Shown: positions 1 to 8,431, counted from the stretch's first letter. The stretch: DNA of 64,000 nt from Pseudobutyrivibrio ruminis (GCF_015057245.1 NZ_SVET01000001.1:62001-126000); one strand, 5' to 3'. Numbers and translations are program-made. Notes: generated from the letters alone by a model not told the origin.

Positions 1-712
1 AGTGAGTGAATAGCATTTCACCGAAATTATCATAGAGCTTTTTCTTTCCATTATATATAGAAAGATTTACATTTTTCAAAGAAAGGCCCTGCATAGACAT
101 AACATAGTCTTCTTTTACATTAAGCGGAACTAAAGCCGGTCTTGTATCGGTAACACCTATACCGATTTTTTTAGCCCAGCGAAGACCATCACCTGTAGAA
201 CCGGTGGTCTGATATGAAAGCCCTCCCGTGCAAACAATAACATGGTCAGCCCTTAACTGAGTTTTATCCTTAAGTGATACTCCAACAGCTGTATCATTTT
301 CTATTATTATATTAGAAACTTCCGTGTTAAGAAGAATTTTTACATTGTATTCATCAAGACCGTTTTTTAAGGCCTTCGTAATATCTGAAGCGTGGTCTGA
401 AACTGGAAAAGCTCTATTTCCTCTTTCGACTTTTGTCTCAGTGCCATGCATATCAATAAAGCCAATCATAGCATCGGAATTGAAGGTATACAGTGCACTG
501 TATAAAAACTTAGGATTGCTAACGACATTCTTGAAGAAATCTGTTTCATCGCAGGCATTGGTGAAATTACATCTACCCTTGCCTGTTATATAAATCTTTT
601 TTCCAAGCTTTTCGTTTTTTTCTAACAATGTGACTTCATGACCACACATGCCAGCAGCATAAGCTGCCATCATGCCGGCAGCTCCGCCGCCAACAACAAT
701 AACTTTACTCAT
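1..712 (-). CDS. NAD(P)/FAD-dependent oxidoreductase, HI0933/BaiN-like (N-terminal part, cut by window edge)
   Basis: I translated this by hand from the ATG at 710-712; about 237 codons are open to the left edge, so the C-terminal part is missing. The N terminus carries a dinucleotide-binding GGGAAG (residues 8-13) followed by an acidic residue ending strand 2 (E31), and a GRCNFTN motif near 46-52 that is typical of the HI0933-like flavoprotein family. The family has a Rossmann FAD domain and includes reductases of poorly known substrates, some annotated BaiN. The start overlaps the stop of the upstream RpiR regulator by one base (TAATG), which suggests translational coupling and a shared transcript. 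The substrate is unknown. Confidence 0.85.
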   Translation of the reverse strand, partial: MSKVIVVGGGAAGMMAAYAAGMCGHEVTLLEKNEKLGKKIYITGKGRCNFTNACDETDFFKNVVSNPKFLYSALYTFNSDAMIGFIDMHGTETKVERGNRAFPVSDHASDITKALKNGLDEYNVKILLNTEVSNIIIENDTAVGVSLKDKTQLRADHVIVCTGGLSYQTTGSTGDGLRWAKKIGIGVTDTRPALVPLNVKEDYVMSMQGLSLKNVNLSIYNGKKKLYDNFGEMLFTH

Positions 713-1626
713 TAAAAATCTCCTGAATAATTCATTTTAATAGAATCATCCACCAAATCTATTTCATCATTTTCGTAGAATTGATAATCATTCCAAATGT
801 TTTCTATCATATCTAAATTGTTTGCAACCGTAGCTTGATTACGATTACAAAGCTCAACGATTAACGCATTTATAACAGACAAAGGAGCCACTAGCGAATC
901 TACTACATAATGCATTCCGCTTTCTGCAATAAGATTGCAAGAACTGTAAAGGTTCATAGGGGAATGAATGGAATCTGTAATAGTAACAACATTAGCTCTT
1001 CGATTATTTGCAAACTCCAAAGCCTTCAATGTACGCATTGAATAGCGTGGGAAGGAAATACCAATGATACAATCCTCCTCACTAATATGAATCATCTGCT
1101 CAAAAAGCTCAGAAGTAGAGCTTGTTTGAAGATTAATTACATTATCAAATATCATATTTAGATAAAATGCTAAAAATGAAGCCAATGGCGCGCATGTACG
1201 CAAGCCTACGATGTATATTCTTCTGGCACTATTAATTGCTTCAACTGCATTTTCAAAAGCAGCTTCATCAATGGACTCCATGGTGTTTTTAACCTTTAAA
1301 GCATCTGCGGATAATACAGAACGCAAAACTCCATTTTGCTCGATGCCTCCATTTGTAAGCTCAATTCTATCTGTTGTATTGAGCTTTGTGCGAACCATTT
1401 CTTCTAATGCTTGCTGGAACTCTGGATAACCTTTATACCCAATAAAAGAAGCAAAACGAACTACCGTGGATTCAGATACACCGATAATATCCCCTAATTT
1501 AGCAGCAGTAAGAAAAACAGCCTTATCAAAATTATCAATAATATAATTTGCAAGAAGCTTTTGTCCCTTTGACATTCTGCCATAATTTTCATTAATTTTT
1601 GATATTAAATCAGTTGTAGTAGCCAT
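712..1626 (-). CDS. MurR/RpiR family transcriptional regulator
   Basis: This 304-residue protein has an N-terminal RpiR-type helix-turn-helix (about residues 1-77; the segment SESTVVRFASFIGYKGYPEF is diagnostic) and a SIS phosphosugar-binding domain (about 120-260; IYIVGLRTCAPLASF and a following ISFPRYSMRTL). Members usually sense a phosphorylated sugar or amino sugar and control the adjacent catabolic or wall-recycling genes. Here the only visible partner is the flavoprotein downstream, one base overlapped, so the ligand cannot be inferred. A clear AAAGGAG precedes the ATG. Its own promoter appears to lie inside the terminator of the upstream decarboxylase operon. Confidence 0.92.
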   Translation of the reverse strand: MATTTDLISKINENYGRMSKGQKLLANYIIDNFDKAVFLTAAKLGDIIGVSESTVVRFASFIGYKGYPEFQQALEEMVRTKLNTTDRIELTNGGIEQNGVLRSVLSADALKVKNTMESIDEAAFENAVEAINSARRIYIVGLRTCAPLASFLAFYLNMIFDNVINLQTSSTSELFEQMIHISEEDCIIGISFPRYSMRTLKALEFANNRRANVVTITDSIHSPMNLYSSCNLIAESGMHYVVDSLVAPLSVINALIVELCNRNQATVANNLDMIENIWNDYQFYENDEIDLVDDSIKMNYSGDF

Positions 1627-1658
1627 AAATACTCCTTTTACTAATCATTGAGATATTT

Positions 1659-1687
1659 ATTATACTATGCAAAAAAAGGCAATGCAA
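1659..1687 (-). promoter_or_regulatory. Sigma-A-like promoter for the rpiR gene
   Basis: On the minus strand, TTGCAT (1682-1687) and a perfect TATAAT (1659-1664) are separated by 17 bp, and the predicted start lies about 25-30 nt before the RpiR ATG. The -35 box falls inside the hairpin of the preceding terminator. This is pattern matching only. Confidence 0.5.
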
Positions 1688-1704
1688 GAAATCTTGCATT
1701 GCCT
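1671..1704 (-). terminator. Rho-independent terminator of the decarboxylase operon
   Basis: A 13-bp perfect inverted repeat (1677-1689 with 1692-1704, a two-base centre that would open to about four) is followed on the minus strand by a run of six T. It sits 15 bp after the stop of the last decarboxylase gene. Confidence 0.85.
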
Positions 1705-1718
1705 CATCAATGTTGAAA

Positions 1719-3137
1719 TTAAACTGGATAAGCTTTATTTTCCTTATCTGCCTTTGCAGGATCAATCTTTGTCTGCTGAGCTTCACGATACTCGAAGAAC
1801 TCTGTAGCAACCTTTGGGAATAATGCATATGATAACACATCCTCATCCTGCTGTTTCCATCTAGCACATTCCTCTTCAAACTTCTTAAGTCCTGGCTCAA
1901 GTAAGTCTGCTGGACGGCATGTGATAGCTTTATCTTTGTCATCACCAAGTGCCTTCTCTACAACCTCTGGGTTGAAAGGCTTAACTGTCTGACCGTATTT
2001 TCCAAGGAGAATATCCTTTGTCTGCTCTGTAACAACCTTGTATCTCTCACCCATAAGAACATTGAATACAGCCTGTGTACCAACAATCTGAGAAGAAGGT
2101 GTAACAAGTGGTGGCTCACCAAGATCCTTACGTACACGTGGTACTTCTTCAAGAACCTCACGAAGCTTATCTTCCTTGCCCTGCTCTTTAAGCTGGCTGA
2201 TAAGGTTTGAAAGCATACCGCCTGGAACCTGATAACGAAGTGTGTTGATGTTTACGCCAAGTACCTTTGTTGACATAAGGCCACTCTCGATGCACTCTTC
2301 TCTGTATGGTCTGAAGTAATCAGCAATTTCTGAAAGAAGTTCCTGATCAAATCCTGTATCATAAGGTGTTCCTTCGAATGCTGCAGCCATAACTTCTGTT
2401 GCAGGCTGAGATGTACCAAGTGCGAAAGGTGAAATTGCGCAGTCGATAATATCACAACCAGCTTCTACAGCCTTTAGGTATGTCATACTAGCAACACCTG
2501 ATGTGTAGTGAGTATGAAGCTCGATAGGAAGGCTTGTAGATTCTTTTAATGCTGAAACAAGCTCTGAAGCCTTAGCTGGAACAAGAAGACCAGCCATATC
2601 CTTGATACAGATTGAAGATGCACCCATATCTTCGATACGCTTTGCAATATCCTTCCAGTAATCAAGTGTATAAGCCTCTCCAAGAGTGTATGAAAGGGCA
2701 ACCTGTGCATGTCCTTTCTCTTTGTTTGTAGCATTAACTGCTGTCTGAAGGTTTCTGATATCGTTAAGGCAGTCAAAAATACGAATGATATCGATACCAT
2801 TTGCAATTGACTTCTGAACGAAGTATTCAACAACATCATCTGGATACTGGCTGTATCCTAAGATGTTCTGACCTCTAAAAAGCATCTGAAGCTTTGTATT
2901 CTTAAATCCATCACGAAGCTTTCTAAGTCTATCCCATGGATCTTCCTTAAGGAAACGAAGACATGCATCAAATGTAGCACCACCCCAGCACTCTACTGCG
3001 TTATATCCAACCTGGTCCATTTTATCAATGATAGGAAGCATAATTGAGGTAGGCATACGTGTTGCTATAAGAGACTGATGTGCATCACGGAGCACTGTCT
3101 CTGTAATTTTAACTGGCTTTGGACTAATATCTGCCAT
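1719..3137 (-). CDS. Oxaloacetate decarboxylase alpha / transcarboxylase 5S-type carboxyltransferase subunit
   Basis: This 472-residue protein is a pyruvate-carboxyltransferase TIM barrel of the DRE-TIM superfamily. It shows the metal and substrate motif LRDAHQS near residue 16, the metal histidines in HTHYTSG, and the candidate carboxylated lysine in CIKDMAG. It is a 5S/OadA-type protein without the C-terminal biotin domain; a separate biotin carrier is encoded upstream in the same operon. Family members move carboxylate between biotin and oxaloacetate/pyruvate. It is the last gene of a five-gene cluster. The RBS is GGAGG. Whether it decarboxylates oxaloacetate or accepts carboxylate from the neighbouring acyl-CoA carboxyltransferase cannot be told from sequence. 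Confidence 0.93.
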   Translation of the reverse strand: MADISPKPVKITETVLRDAHQSLIATRMPTSIMLPIIDKMDQVGYNAVECWGGATFDACLRFLKEDPWDRLRKLRDGFKNTKLQMLFRGQNILGYSQYPDDVVEYFVQKSIANGIDIIRIFDCLNDIRNLQTAVNATNKEKGHAQVALSYTLGEAYTLDYWKDIAKRIEDMGASSICIKDMAGLLVPAKASELVSALKESTSLPIELHTHYTSGVASMTYLKAVEAGCDIIDCAISPFALGTSQPATEVMAAAFEGTPYDTGFDQELLSEIADYFRPYREECIESGLMSTKVLGVNINTLRYQVPGGMLSNLISQLKEQGKEDKLREVLEEVPRVRKDLGEPPLVTPSSQIVGTQAVFNVLMGERYKVVTEQTKDILLGKYGQTVKPFNPEVVEKALGDDKDKAITCRPADLLEPGLKKFEEECARWKQQDEDVLSYALFPKVATEFFEYREAQQTKIDPAKADKENKAYPV

Positions 3138-3172
3138 TTGTAATTCCCTCCTGAATAATTAATATGTAAGAA

Positions 3173-4321
3173 CTAAACACCGAAAATTGCCATAAATACA
3201 CCGGCTGCAACGGCTGTTCCGATAACGCCTGCTACGTTAGGTCCCATAGCGTGCATAAGCAAGAAGTTTGTAGGATCCTCTTCTGCACCAACCTTCTGTG
3301 AAACACGGGCTGCCATTGGGACAGCAGAAACACCTGCTGATCCAATAAGTGGATTAATTTTTCCGCCAGTAACATGGCAAAGAATCTTTCCGAATAATAC
3401 ACCAGCAGCTGTACCAAAAACGAATGCAACAAGACCAAGAACAACGATCTTGATTGTAGCTGGATTCAAGAATGCTTCAGCTGATGTAGAAGCTCCTACT
3501 GATGTACCAAGTAAAATAACTACAATGTACATAAGAGCATTTGATGCTGTCTCTGTAAGCTGATTTACAACACCTGACTCCTTGAACAAGTTACCAAGCA
3601 TAAGCATACCAACAAGAGGAGCTGTTGTAGGTAAAATCAAACATACAATAATTGTAACAACAATTGGGAAGAGAATCTTTTCAAGCTTTGATACAGGTCT
3701 AAGCTGTGCCATCTTGATTGAGCGCTCTTCTTTTGTTGTAAGTGCCTTCATAATTGGTGGCTGAATGATTGGAACAAGTGACATATATGAGTATGCTGCT
3801 ACAGCAATAGGTCCCATAAGCGCTGACTGTCCAAGTTTACCAGCCAAGAAAATAGATGTAGGTCCATCTGCTCCACCGATGATTGATACAGCAGCTGCTG
3901 CCTGATCTGAGAATCCTAAAAGGATTGCAAGAAGGTAAGCTGTGAAAATACCAATCTGTGCTGCAGCGCCAAGCCAAAAGCTTATTGGATTGGCGATAAG
4001 TGGACCGAAATCTGTCATAGCTCCAACGCCCATGAAAATAAGCGAAGGAAGAATTGAATACTCATCAAGAGTATAGAAATAATAAAGCAAGCCGCCTACA
4101 CCATTAGATGTTTCCTCTGGTGATGCAATAATGTCAGGGTAGATATTAACCAACAACATACCAAATGCAATTGGTAACAAAAGAAGTGGTTCATAACCCT
4201 TTTTGATTGCAAGATAAAGGAAAACACAGGCAACCGCTATCATGACAAAGTTTCCCCAAGTCAAATTTGCAAATGCAGTTTGACCGGCGAGATTTAACAA
4301 TGTCTCTCCAACGTAACTCAT
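3173..4321 (-). CDS. Na+-translocating decarboxylase beta subunit (OadB/MmdB/GcdB family)
   Basis: This 382-residue polytopic membrane protein has many hydrophobic segments. It contains the family signature around GFSDQAAAAVSIIGGADGPT, with the conserved aspartate in GGADGPTSIF, and a second conserved Asn/Gly/Pro-rich region near the C terminus (GPNVAGVIGTAVAAG). Beta subunits decarboxylate carboxybiotin and use the free energy to pump Na+ outward. It lies between the biotin carrier and the 5S-type subunit, 14 bp after the former. Length and motifs match the family; no defect was seen. Confidence 0.95.
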   Translation of the reverse strand: MSYVGETLLNLAGQTAFANLTWGNFVMIAVACVFLYLAIKKGYEPLLLLPIAFGMLLVNIYPDIIASPEETSNGVGGLLYYFYTLDEYSILPSLIFMGVGAMTDFGPLIANPISFWLGAAAQIGIFTAYLLAILLGFSDQAAAAVSIIGGADGPTSIFLAGKLGQSALMGPIAVAAYSYMSLVPIIQPPIMKALTTKEERSIKMAQLRPVSKLEKILFPIVVTIIVCLILPTTAPLVGMLMLGNLFKESGVVNQLTETASNALMYIVVILLGTSVGASTSAEAFLNPATIKIVVLGLVAFVFGTAAGVLFGKILCHVTGGKINPLIGSAGVSAVPMAARVSQKVGAEEDPTNFLLMHAMGPNVAGVIGTAVAAGVFMAIFGV

Positions 4322-4335
4322 GTGTAATCCTCCTA

Positions 4336-4692
4336 TTAGTTCATAGTTGCAAGTAATGCACCAGCCTCAACCTGCTGTCCTTCGTTACAATTGATTGATG
4401 CAACAGTACCATCCTGTGGTGCAACAACAGGTGTTTCCATCTTCATAACCTCAAGTACTACTACAGGATCACCCTTCTTTACTGCTGTACCAGCTGCAGC
4501 TGCAATCTTTACAACCTTACCAGCTGCTCCAGCTTCGATTTTAACACCGCCTGCAGCGCCTGTAGCAACTGGAGCTGGTGCTGCTGCCTTAGGTGCAGCT
4601 GCAGGAGTAACTGGGGATACGCCAGAACCTCCCTTATCTTCTACAGTAACATCATAAACTGTTCCATTAACAGTGATTGTATAATTTTTCAT
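4336..4692 (-). CDS. Biotin carboxyl carrier protein (gamma/1.3S-type)
   Basis: This 118-residue protein has an N-terminal strand segment, an Ala/Pro/Gly-rich flexible linker (about residues 22-48), and a C-terminal biotinyl-lipoyl domain. The biotinylation motif EVMKMETP carries the target lysine near residue 85. It would carry CO2 between the carboxyltransferase subunit(s) and the membrane beta subunit. Ala-Pro linkers let the domain swing between sites. It is the only biotin carrier in the cluster, so both carboxyltransferases presumably share it. Confidence 0.95.
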   Translation of the reverse strand: MKNYTITVNGTVYDVTVEDKGGSGVSPVTPAAAPKAAAPAPVATGAAGGVKIEAGAAGKVVKIAAAAGTAVKKGDPVVVLEVMKMETPVVAPQDGTVASINCNEGQQVEAGALLATMN

Positions 4693-4710
4693 GGAAAAAT
4701 CCTCCTAATT

Positions 4711-5436
4711 CTAATGTCTTTTCTTGATAGAACGAACTACAAACGAATCTGTAGAAGCTCCTGTACTAGCAGCGATTGCTGCGGCAATTACAGCTACAAG
4801 CTGTAAATCATCTGTTTCGTTTTTAACTGGTGCAGGTGTCTTGCTAACAACTGGAGCAGCCACAGCACCCTCTTTCTTTTCTTTAGATTTCTTTTCAAGC
4901 TTTGGAATAATTTCAAAAAGCTTGATTACACCAGACATAACAATAAGCATAATGAATACAATCAAAATACCCATAACTGTATTCAAACCGGCTTTTTGCA
5001 TTGTCTCCCCTAAAGTGTATACTGGCTCGATGTTCATTGCTGTTGGAGTAGATGCATCTAAAGTGCTGTATACAAATGTCATCTTTAAATCTCTTTTTGA
5101 GTAATCTCCAACAAGTGTTGCAGTGATTGTCTTGCCAGATTTTTCGACATTAAATTCGCCGATGCCAACATATTCATTGGCCTCATCATAACAATCCTTG
5201 TAATCCTCAAGAAGTGTTACAAGTGTTGCACCATCTTCATATGACGAAATATATGAAATATTGTAGTCAATTGCTGCTTCATCAAGTGTTGAAAGCTGTG
5301 TTAACATACTAGACAATTCTGATTGGTAGTCAGCTTCTGTACGACCACCTAAAGTATCGTCCTTTTGACCGCCACACGCCATCAAACCAAGAGCAAGCGC
5401 TAAGGTGCATAAGCAAATCTTTAATTTATTTTTCAT
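4711..5436 (-). CDS. OadG-like small subunit with N-terminal lipoprotein domain
   Basis: This 241-residue protein is unusually long for the OadG family (commonly around 80-120 residues). It starts with a signal peptide and lipobox LMAC (Cys21), followed by an extracellular-looking domain of about 120 residues. A single transmembrane helix (GILIVFIMLIVMSG) and a Lys/Ala-rich cytoplasmic tail then resemble the OadG_gamma region. In known pumps OadG helps assemble the complex and binds the C-terminal part of alpha. The added lipoprotein module would place one domain outside the cell. The lipoprotein reading and the fusion are inferences from sequence. Confidence 0.8.
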   Translation of the reverse strand: MKNKLKICLCTLALALGLMACGGQKDDTLGGRTEADYQSELSSMLTQLSTLDEAAIDYNISYISSYEDGATLVTLLEDYKDCYDEANEYVGIGEFNVEKSGKTITATLVGDYSKRDLKMTFVYSTLDASTPTAMNIEPVYTLGETMQKAGLNTVMGILIVFIMLIVMSGVIKLFEIIPKLEKKSKEKKEGAVAAPVVSKTPAPVKNETDDLQLVAVIAAAIAASTGASTDSFVVRSIKKRH

Positions 5437-5454
5437 ATGTTCACCTTCCTGCTC

Positions 5455-6789
5455 TTAAAAGAACATTTCAAATCCTGCAATAATATATTTTCTAGCATCT
5501 GCCATTGAAACTATTCTATCGATATGTCCGTGAGCAGCTGCTGTAAGGGCACTATCCTGAAGCTCAGCATAATCTTTCTCGATTGCTGCAGCATCTGTAC
5601 CATTATCTGCAAGAATTTTTGCAGCCTTAGAAGCTTCCATTGCTCCAACAGATGTGCTATCAAAAGCGTAAACTAAATCTGCACCAAGTGACTTTGAATT
5701 CATAAGTACATATGGTGTGCCATAGCCCTGCTTTGTAATAAGGTTAATCTTTGGAACACTAGCATCTACAAAGCGCTGTGTCATTTGAGAAAGAGCTCTT
5801 GGAAGTCTCTTTTCCTGACATGTGCATGATTTGAATGCTGCAACATTTGTAATTGAAAGAACTGGGATTTCATACATATCACAAAGATCTACGAAATCAG
5901 CTGCTTTCTCACAGCCAGCAGCTGAAAGAACTGCCTCACCATCAATCTCTCTATTACCAACAACGCCGATAGTAACACCATCAAGCTTAATAAGACCTGT
6001 TACCATTTCCTTGGCAAAGCCAGCCTTAAGTTCAACAAACTGTCTGTTATCTGCAAGCTCTGTTGCAACTTCAGCTGCATCTGTAAGCTTGCTCTCAAGA
6101 CCTTCTGCTGCTCTATTAAGATCATCACTTGCTTCTACGATATCGTTTGGAATCATAGAAATAACCTGTCTCATAGATGAAACAACCTCTGCAAGTGAAC
6201 CATGCATGTCAACTGTACCAGCCTCTTCAAACTGGAATTCTGCTGAAGAAGTATCGCATTTATCAGAACTGTTTCCAGAAATTGTATCTGGTGAGTTAAT
6301 GAAAAGCTTTGCTCCATCAACCATAAATGTGAAATCTGCAAGTGCAGGTAATACTGAAAGACCTCCACCACAGTTGCCAGCTACACAAATAAGCTGTGGA
6401 ATAACCCCTTTAACATCGGCAGCTCTTTCAATAACAGAACCAAGTGCCTCAAGTGCATCAAATGACTCCTGAAGACGAACTCCGCCGCAATCAATAAAGC
6501 CAATTACTGGTGCACCAACCTTAAGTGCCATGTCGTATACAGAAAGAATCTTTTTAGCGTGCATTTCGCCAATTGTGCCACCCAAAACATCGGCATTCTG
6601 GCTAAATACGAATACTAAAGTTCCATCCACAAGACCATGTCCGATAATTACTCCGTCTGATGGTTCCTTTTTCGCATCAAGGTTAAAATCAGTGTTGCGA
6701 CTTGTTACTAATGACTGAAGCTCAACAAAGCTGTTGTCATCAAGTAACGCGTTAATTCTAGCCTGAGCCTGACTTAAATCATTACCCAT
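5455..6789 (-). CDS. Acyl-CoA carboxyltransferase (12S/MmdA-like) subunit, short and divergent
   Basis: This 444-residue protein has a crotonase-like two-lobed carboxyltransferase layout. The N-lobe has CGGVRLQES and CAGNCGGGL, which correspond to the oxyanion glycine loops of the 12S/PccB/MmdA family. The C-lobe (from about residue 260) is weaker and lacks the usual Pro-Gly-Phe-containing loop. The family norm is about 500-520 residues, so it is shorter by roughly 70. Known relatives move carboxylate from malonyl- or methylmalonyl-CoA to biotin. It is the first gene of the operon, 18 bp before the OadG-like gene. Specificity is unknown; catalytic competence of the C-lobe deserves checking. 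Confidence 0.85.
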   Translation of the reverse strand: MGNDLSQAQARINALLDDNSFVELQSLVTSRNTDFNLDAKKEPSDGVIIGHGLVDGTLVFVFSQNADVLGGTIGEMHAKKILSVYDMALKVGAPVIGFIDCGGVRLQESFDALEALGSVIERAADVKGVIPQLICVAGNCGGGLSVLPALADFTFMVDGAKLFINSPDTISGNSSDKCDTSSAEFQFEEAGTVDMHGSLAEVVSSMRQVISMIPNDIVEASDDLNRAAEGLESKLTDAAEVATELADNRQFVELKAGFAKEMVTGLIKLDGVTIGVVGNREIDGEAVLSAAGCEKAADFVDLCDMYEIPVLSITNVAAFKSCTCQEKRLPRALSQMTQRFVDASVPKINLITKQGYGTPYVLMNSKSLGADLVYAFDSTSVGAMEASKAAKILADNGTDAAAIEKDYAELQDSALTAAAHGHIDRIVSMADARKYIIAGFEMFF

Positions 6790-6837
6790 CTTATACCTCC
6801 ATTTATATAAATTATTTCAAAATTTCTCGCAAGTTTA

Positions 6838-6866
6838 ATGATAACCATTTTTATCACCCATTTCAA
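6838..6866 (-). promoter_or_regulatory. Sigma-A-like promoter of the decarboxylase operon
   Basis: On the minus strand TTGAAA (6861-6866) and TATCAT (6838-6843) are separated by 17 bp; each box matches the consensus at five of six bases. The predicted 5' leader is about 40 nt and ends with a GGAGGT ribosome-binding site before the ATG at 6789. Confidence 0.6.
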
Positions 6867-6940
6867 TGCGAATGTGTTAAAAAATTGTCATAAATTTATG
6901 AAGAAAAGATTGGTCATTATTTTCCTTGAAAAATAGGCAT

Positions 6941-6973
6941 AAAAATAGCCAATCCAAAGAATGGATCGGCTAT
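6941..6973 (-). terminator. Rho-independent terminator after scpB
   Basis: A 12-bp stem (6945-6956 with 6962-6973, one G-U pair on the minus strand) with a 5-base loop is followed by a short T run, 18 bp after the scpB stop. Confidence 0.75.
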
Positions 6974-6990
6974 ATAAAATACATGTAAAA

Positions 6991-7563
6991 TTAAATGGTA
7001 ACTTCAACATTATTTGCTTCGTTTTCGGCCTCGATTTTGAACTCTTCTATTTGGGTTTGAGATAACTCTGGAAGCTCCTCAATTGAGCTTACTCCAAACG
7101 AGCGAAGGAACTCTTCTGTAGTACCAAAAAGCATAGGTCTACCAGGCGCATCAAGACGTCCAAGCTCTGTACAAAGACCAAACTCAACAAGCTTGGAAAC
7201 AGCAAAGTCGCAGGAAACACCACGAATCTTTTCGATTTCAGATTTAGTGATAGGCTGCTTGTATGCGATGATAGAAAGAGTCTCAAGCAAAACATCAGTA
7301 AGAACATATTTCTTAGGCTGTTTTGCTATACGAATAAGATATTCGTAAATATCAGGGCTAGTACACATCTGGTATGCCCCATCAATTTCAGTAATTGTGA
7401 TACCTCTGTTCTGCTCTTTGTAGCTGCTTTTTAATGACTCAATAGCCTCTACAACTTGTTTTTCATCTATTTCAAGAGCCTTTGCGATTTTAGATGGCTC
7501 AACAGTGCCACCCATTGCAAAAAGTATACCCTCAACTATGTTTTCGATTTCTTTTAATTCCAT
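6991..7563 (-). CDS. scpB: Segregation and condensation protein B
   Basis: This 190-residue protein matches ScpB in length and in its paired winged-helix layout; the segment YKQPITKSEIEKIRGV near residue 103 is a family hallmark. ScpB dimers bind ScpA, the kleisin of the bacterial SMC condensin, and help chromosome compaction and segregation. It lies 20 bp downstream of scpA in the usual scpA-scpB order, so the pair is co-transcribed. The C-terminal acidic tail is ordinary for the family. Confidence 0.96.
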   Translation of the reverse strand: MELKEIENIVEGILFAMGGTVEPSKIAKALEIDEKQVVEAIESLKSSYKEQNRGITITEIDGAYQMCTSPDIYEYLIRIAKQPKKYVLTDVLLETLSIIAYKQPITKSEIEKIRGVSCDFAVSKLVEFGLCTELGRLDAPGRPMLFGTTEEFLRSFGVSSIEELPELSQTQIEEFKIEAENEANNVEVTI

Positions 7564-7583
7564 AATACCCCTTCAAAAGCTGT

Positions 7584-8333
7584 CTAGGCAGCAATCTTTG
7601 ATTCTATAAGAATATCTGTAAATGTATCTTCCTGAGTGATGTTGATTTGACCAGCCTTCATCATCTCTAAAATGCAAAGGAAAGTAACAATAACCTCTGT
7701 CTTTGAATGAGCTTCCTCAAGAAGATTTCTAAAACTAAATGTATTGTGAGCCTTAGCAAAAGCAATGGTCCATTCCATTTTCTGCTCTAGGCTAACTTCT
7801 TCTTTTTTGATTTTACCGAATGTAGAACGAATTGGATCTCGACGGTTATCCTGTCTCTTTAGAACCTGGTTAAAAATATCATTGAGCTTGTTAAGTGTCA
7901 AATCACTCATAAGCTCCTCTAAATCAACTGGCTGCTCATACTTTAGGACTTCGTCAGGAATAGTTGGCTCCTTGTAAAATACAAGGCTAGCATCCATCTG
8001 TCTATCCCTAAGCTGGTAAGAAATTGTTTTGTACATTTTGTATTCCAACAACTGCTGTACCAATTCTGCACGTGGGTCCTCAGCTTCCTCTCCATCCTCT
8101 TCTTTTTCTTCACGAGGGAGAAGCATACGACTTTTGATATCCAAAAGAGTTGTTGCCATAAGCAAGAACTCGCTCATGACATCCAAATCACTTTGTTCCA
8201 TCGCACGGACGTATTCCATATATTGATCAGTAATCTCTACGATTGGAATATCGTATATATCAACTTTATTTTTATCTATCAGGTGAAGAAGCAAATCCAA
8301 AGGACCCTCAAACGCCTGAAGCTTAACATTCAT
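7584..8333 (-). CDS. scpA: Segregation and condensation protein A (kleisin)
   Basis: This protein of about 249 residues begins with the kleisin N-terminal signature FEGPLDLLLHLI, and its C-terminal winged-helix segment (VTFLCILEMMKAG) matches ScpA. It bridges the SMC head domains and binds ScpB. I take the ATG at 8331-8333 rather than the in-frame TTG two codons upstream, because GGGAGAG is then about 10 nt away. Two small hairpins lie between this start and the upstream icd gene. Confidence 0.95.
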   Translation of the reverse strand: MNVKLQAFEGPLDLLLHLIDKNKVDIYDIPIVEITDQYMEYVRAMEQSDLDVMSEFLLMATTLLDIKSRMLLPREEKEEDGEEAEDPRAELVQQLLEYKMYKTISYQLRDRQMDASLVFYKEPTIPDEVLKYEQPVDLEELMSDLTLNKLNDIFNQVLKRQDNRRDPIRSTFGKIKKEEVSLEQKMEWTIAFAKAHNTFSFRNLLEEAHSKTEVIVTFLCILEMMKAGQINITQEDTFTDILIESKIAA

Positions 8334-8390
8334 CTCCAAGTTATCTCTCCCTATAGTCCGTCTGTTACGCCTACAGACTCATATAAATAA

Positions 8391-8431
8391 TAAAAAATGG
8401 TCTCGTACGCCTAGACCACGTATGAGACCAT
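8391..8431 (-). terminator. Rho-independent terminator after icd
   Basis: A 13-bp stem with one wobble (8397-8409 with 8419-8431) and a 9-base loop is followed on the minus strand by six T. A second, weaker hairpin (8360-8365 with 8373-8378) lies further downstream, toward scpA, and shares the loop motif TACGCCT. Confidence 0.8.

Noticed and set aside
5455..6789. Frameshift explaining the short 12S-type carboxyltransferase
   Set aside because: The frame is open from start to stop, the C-lobe remains recognisably related, and no continuation in another frame was found downstream; divergence is more likely than a break.
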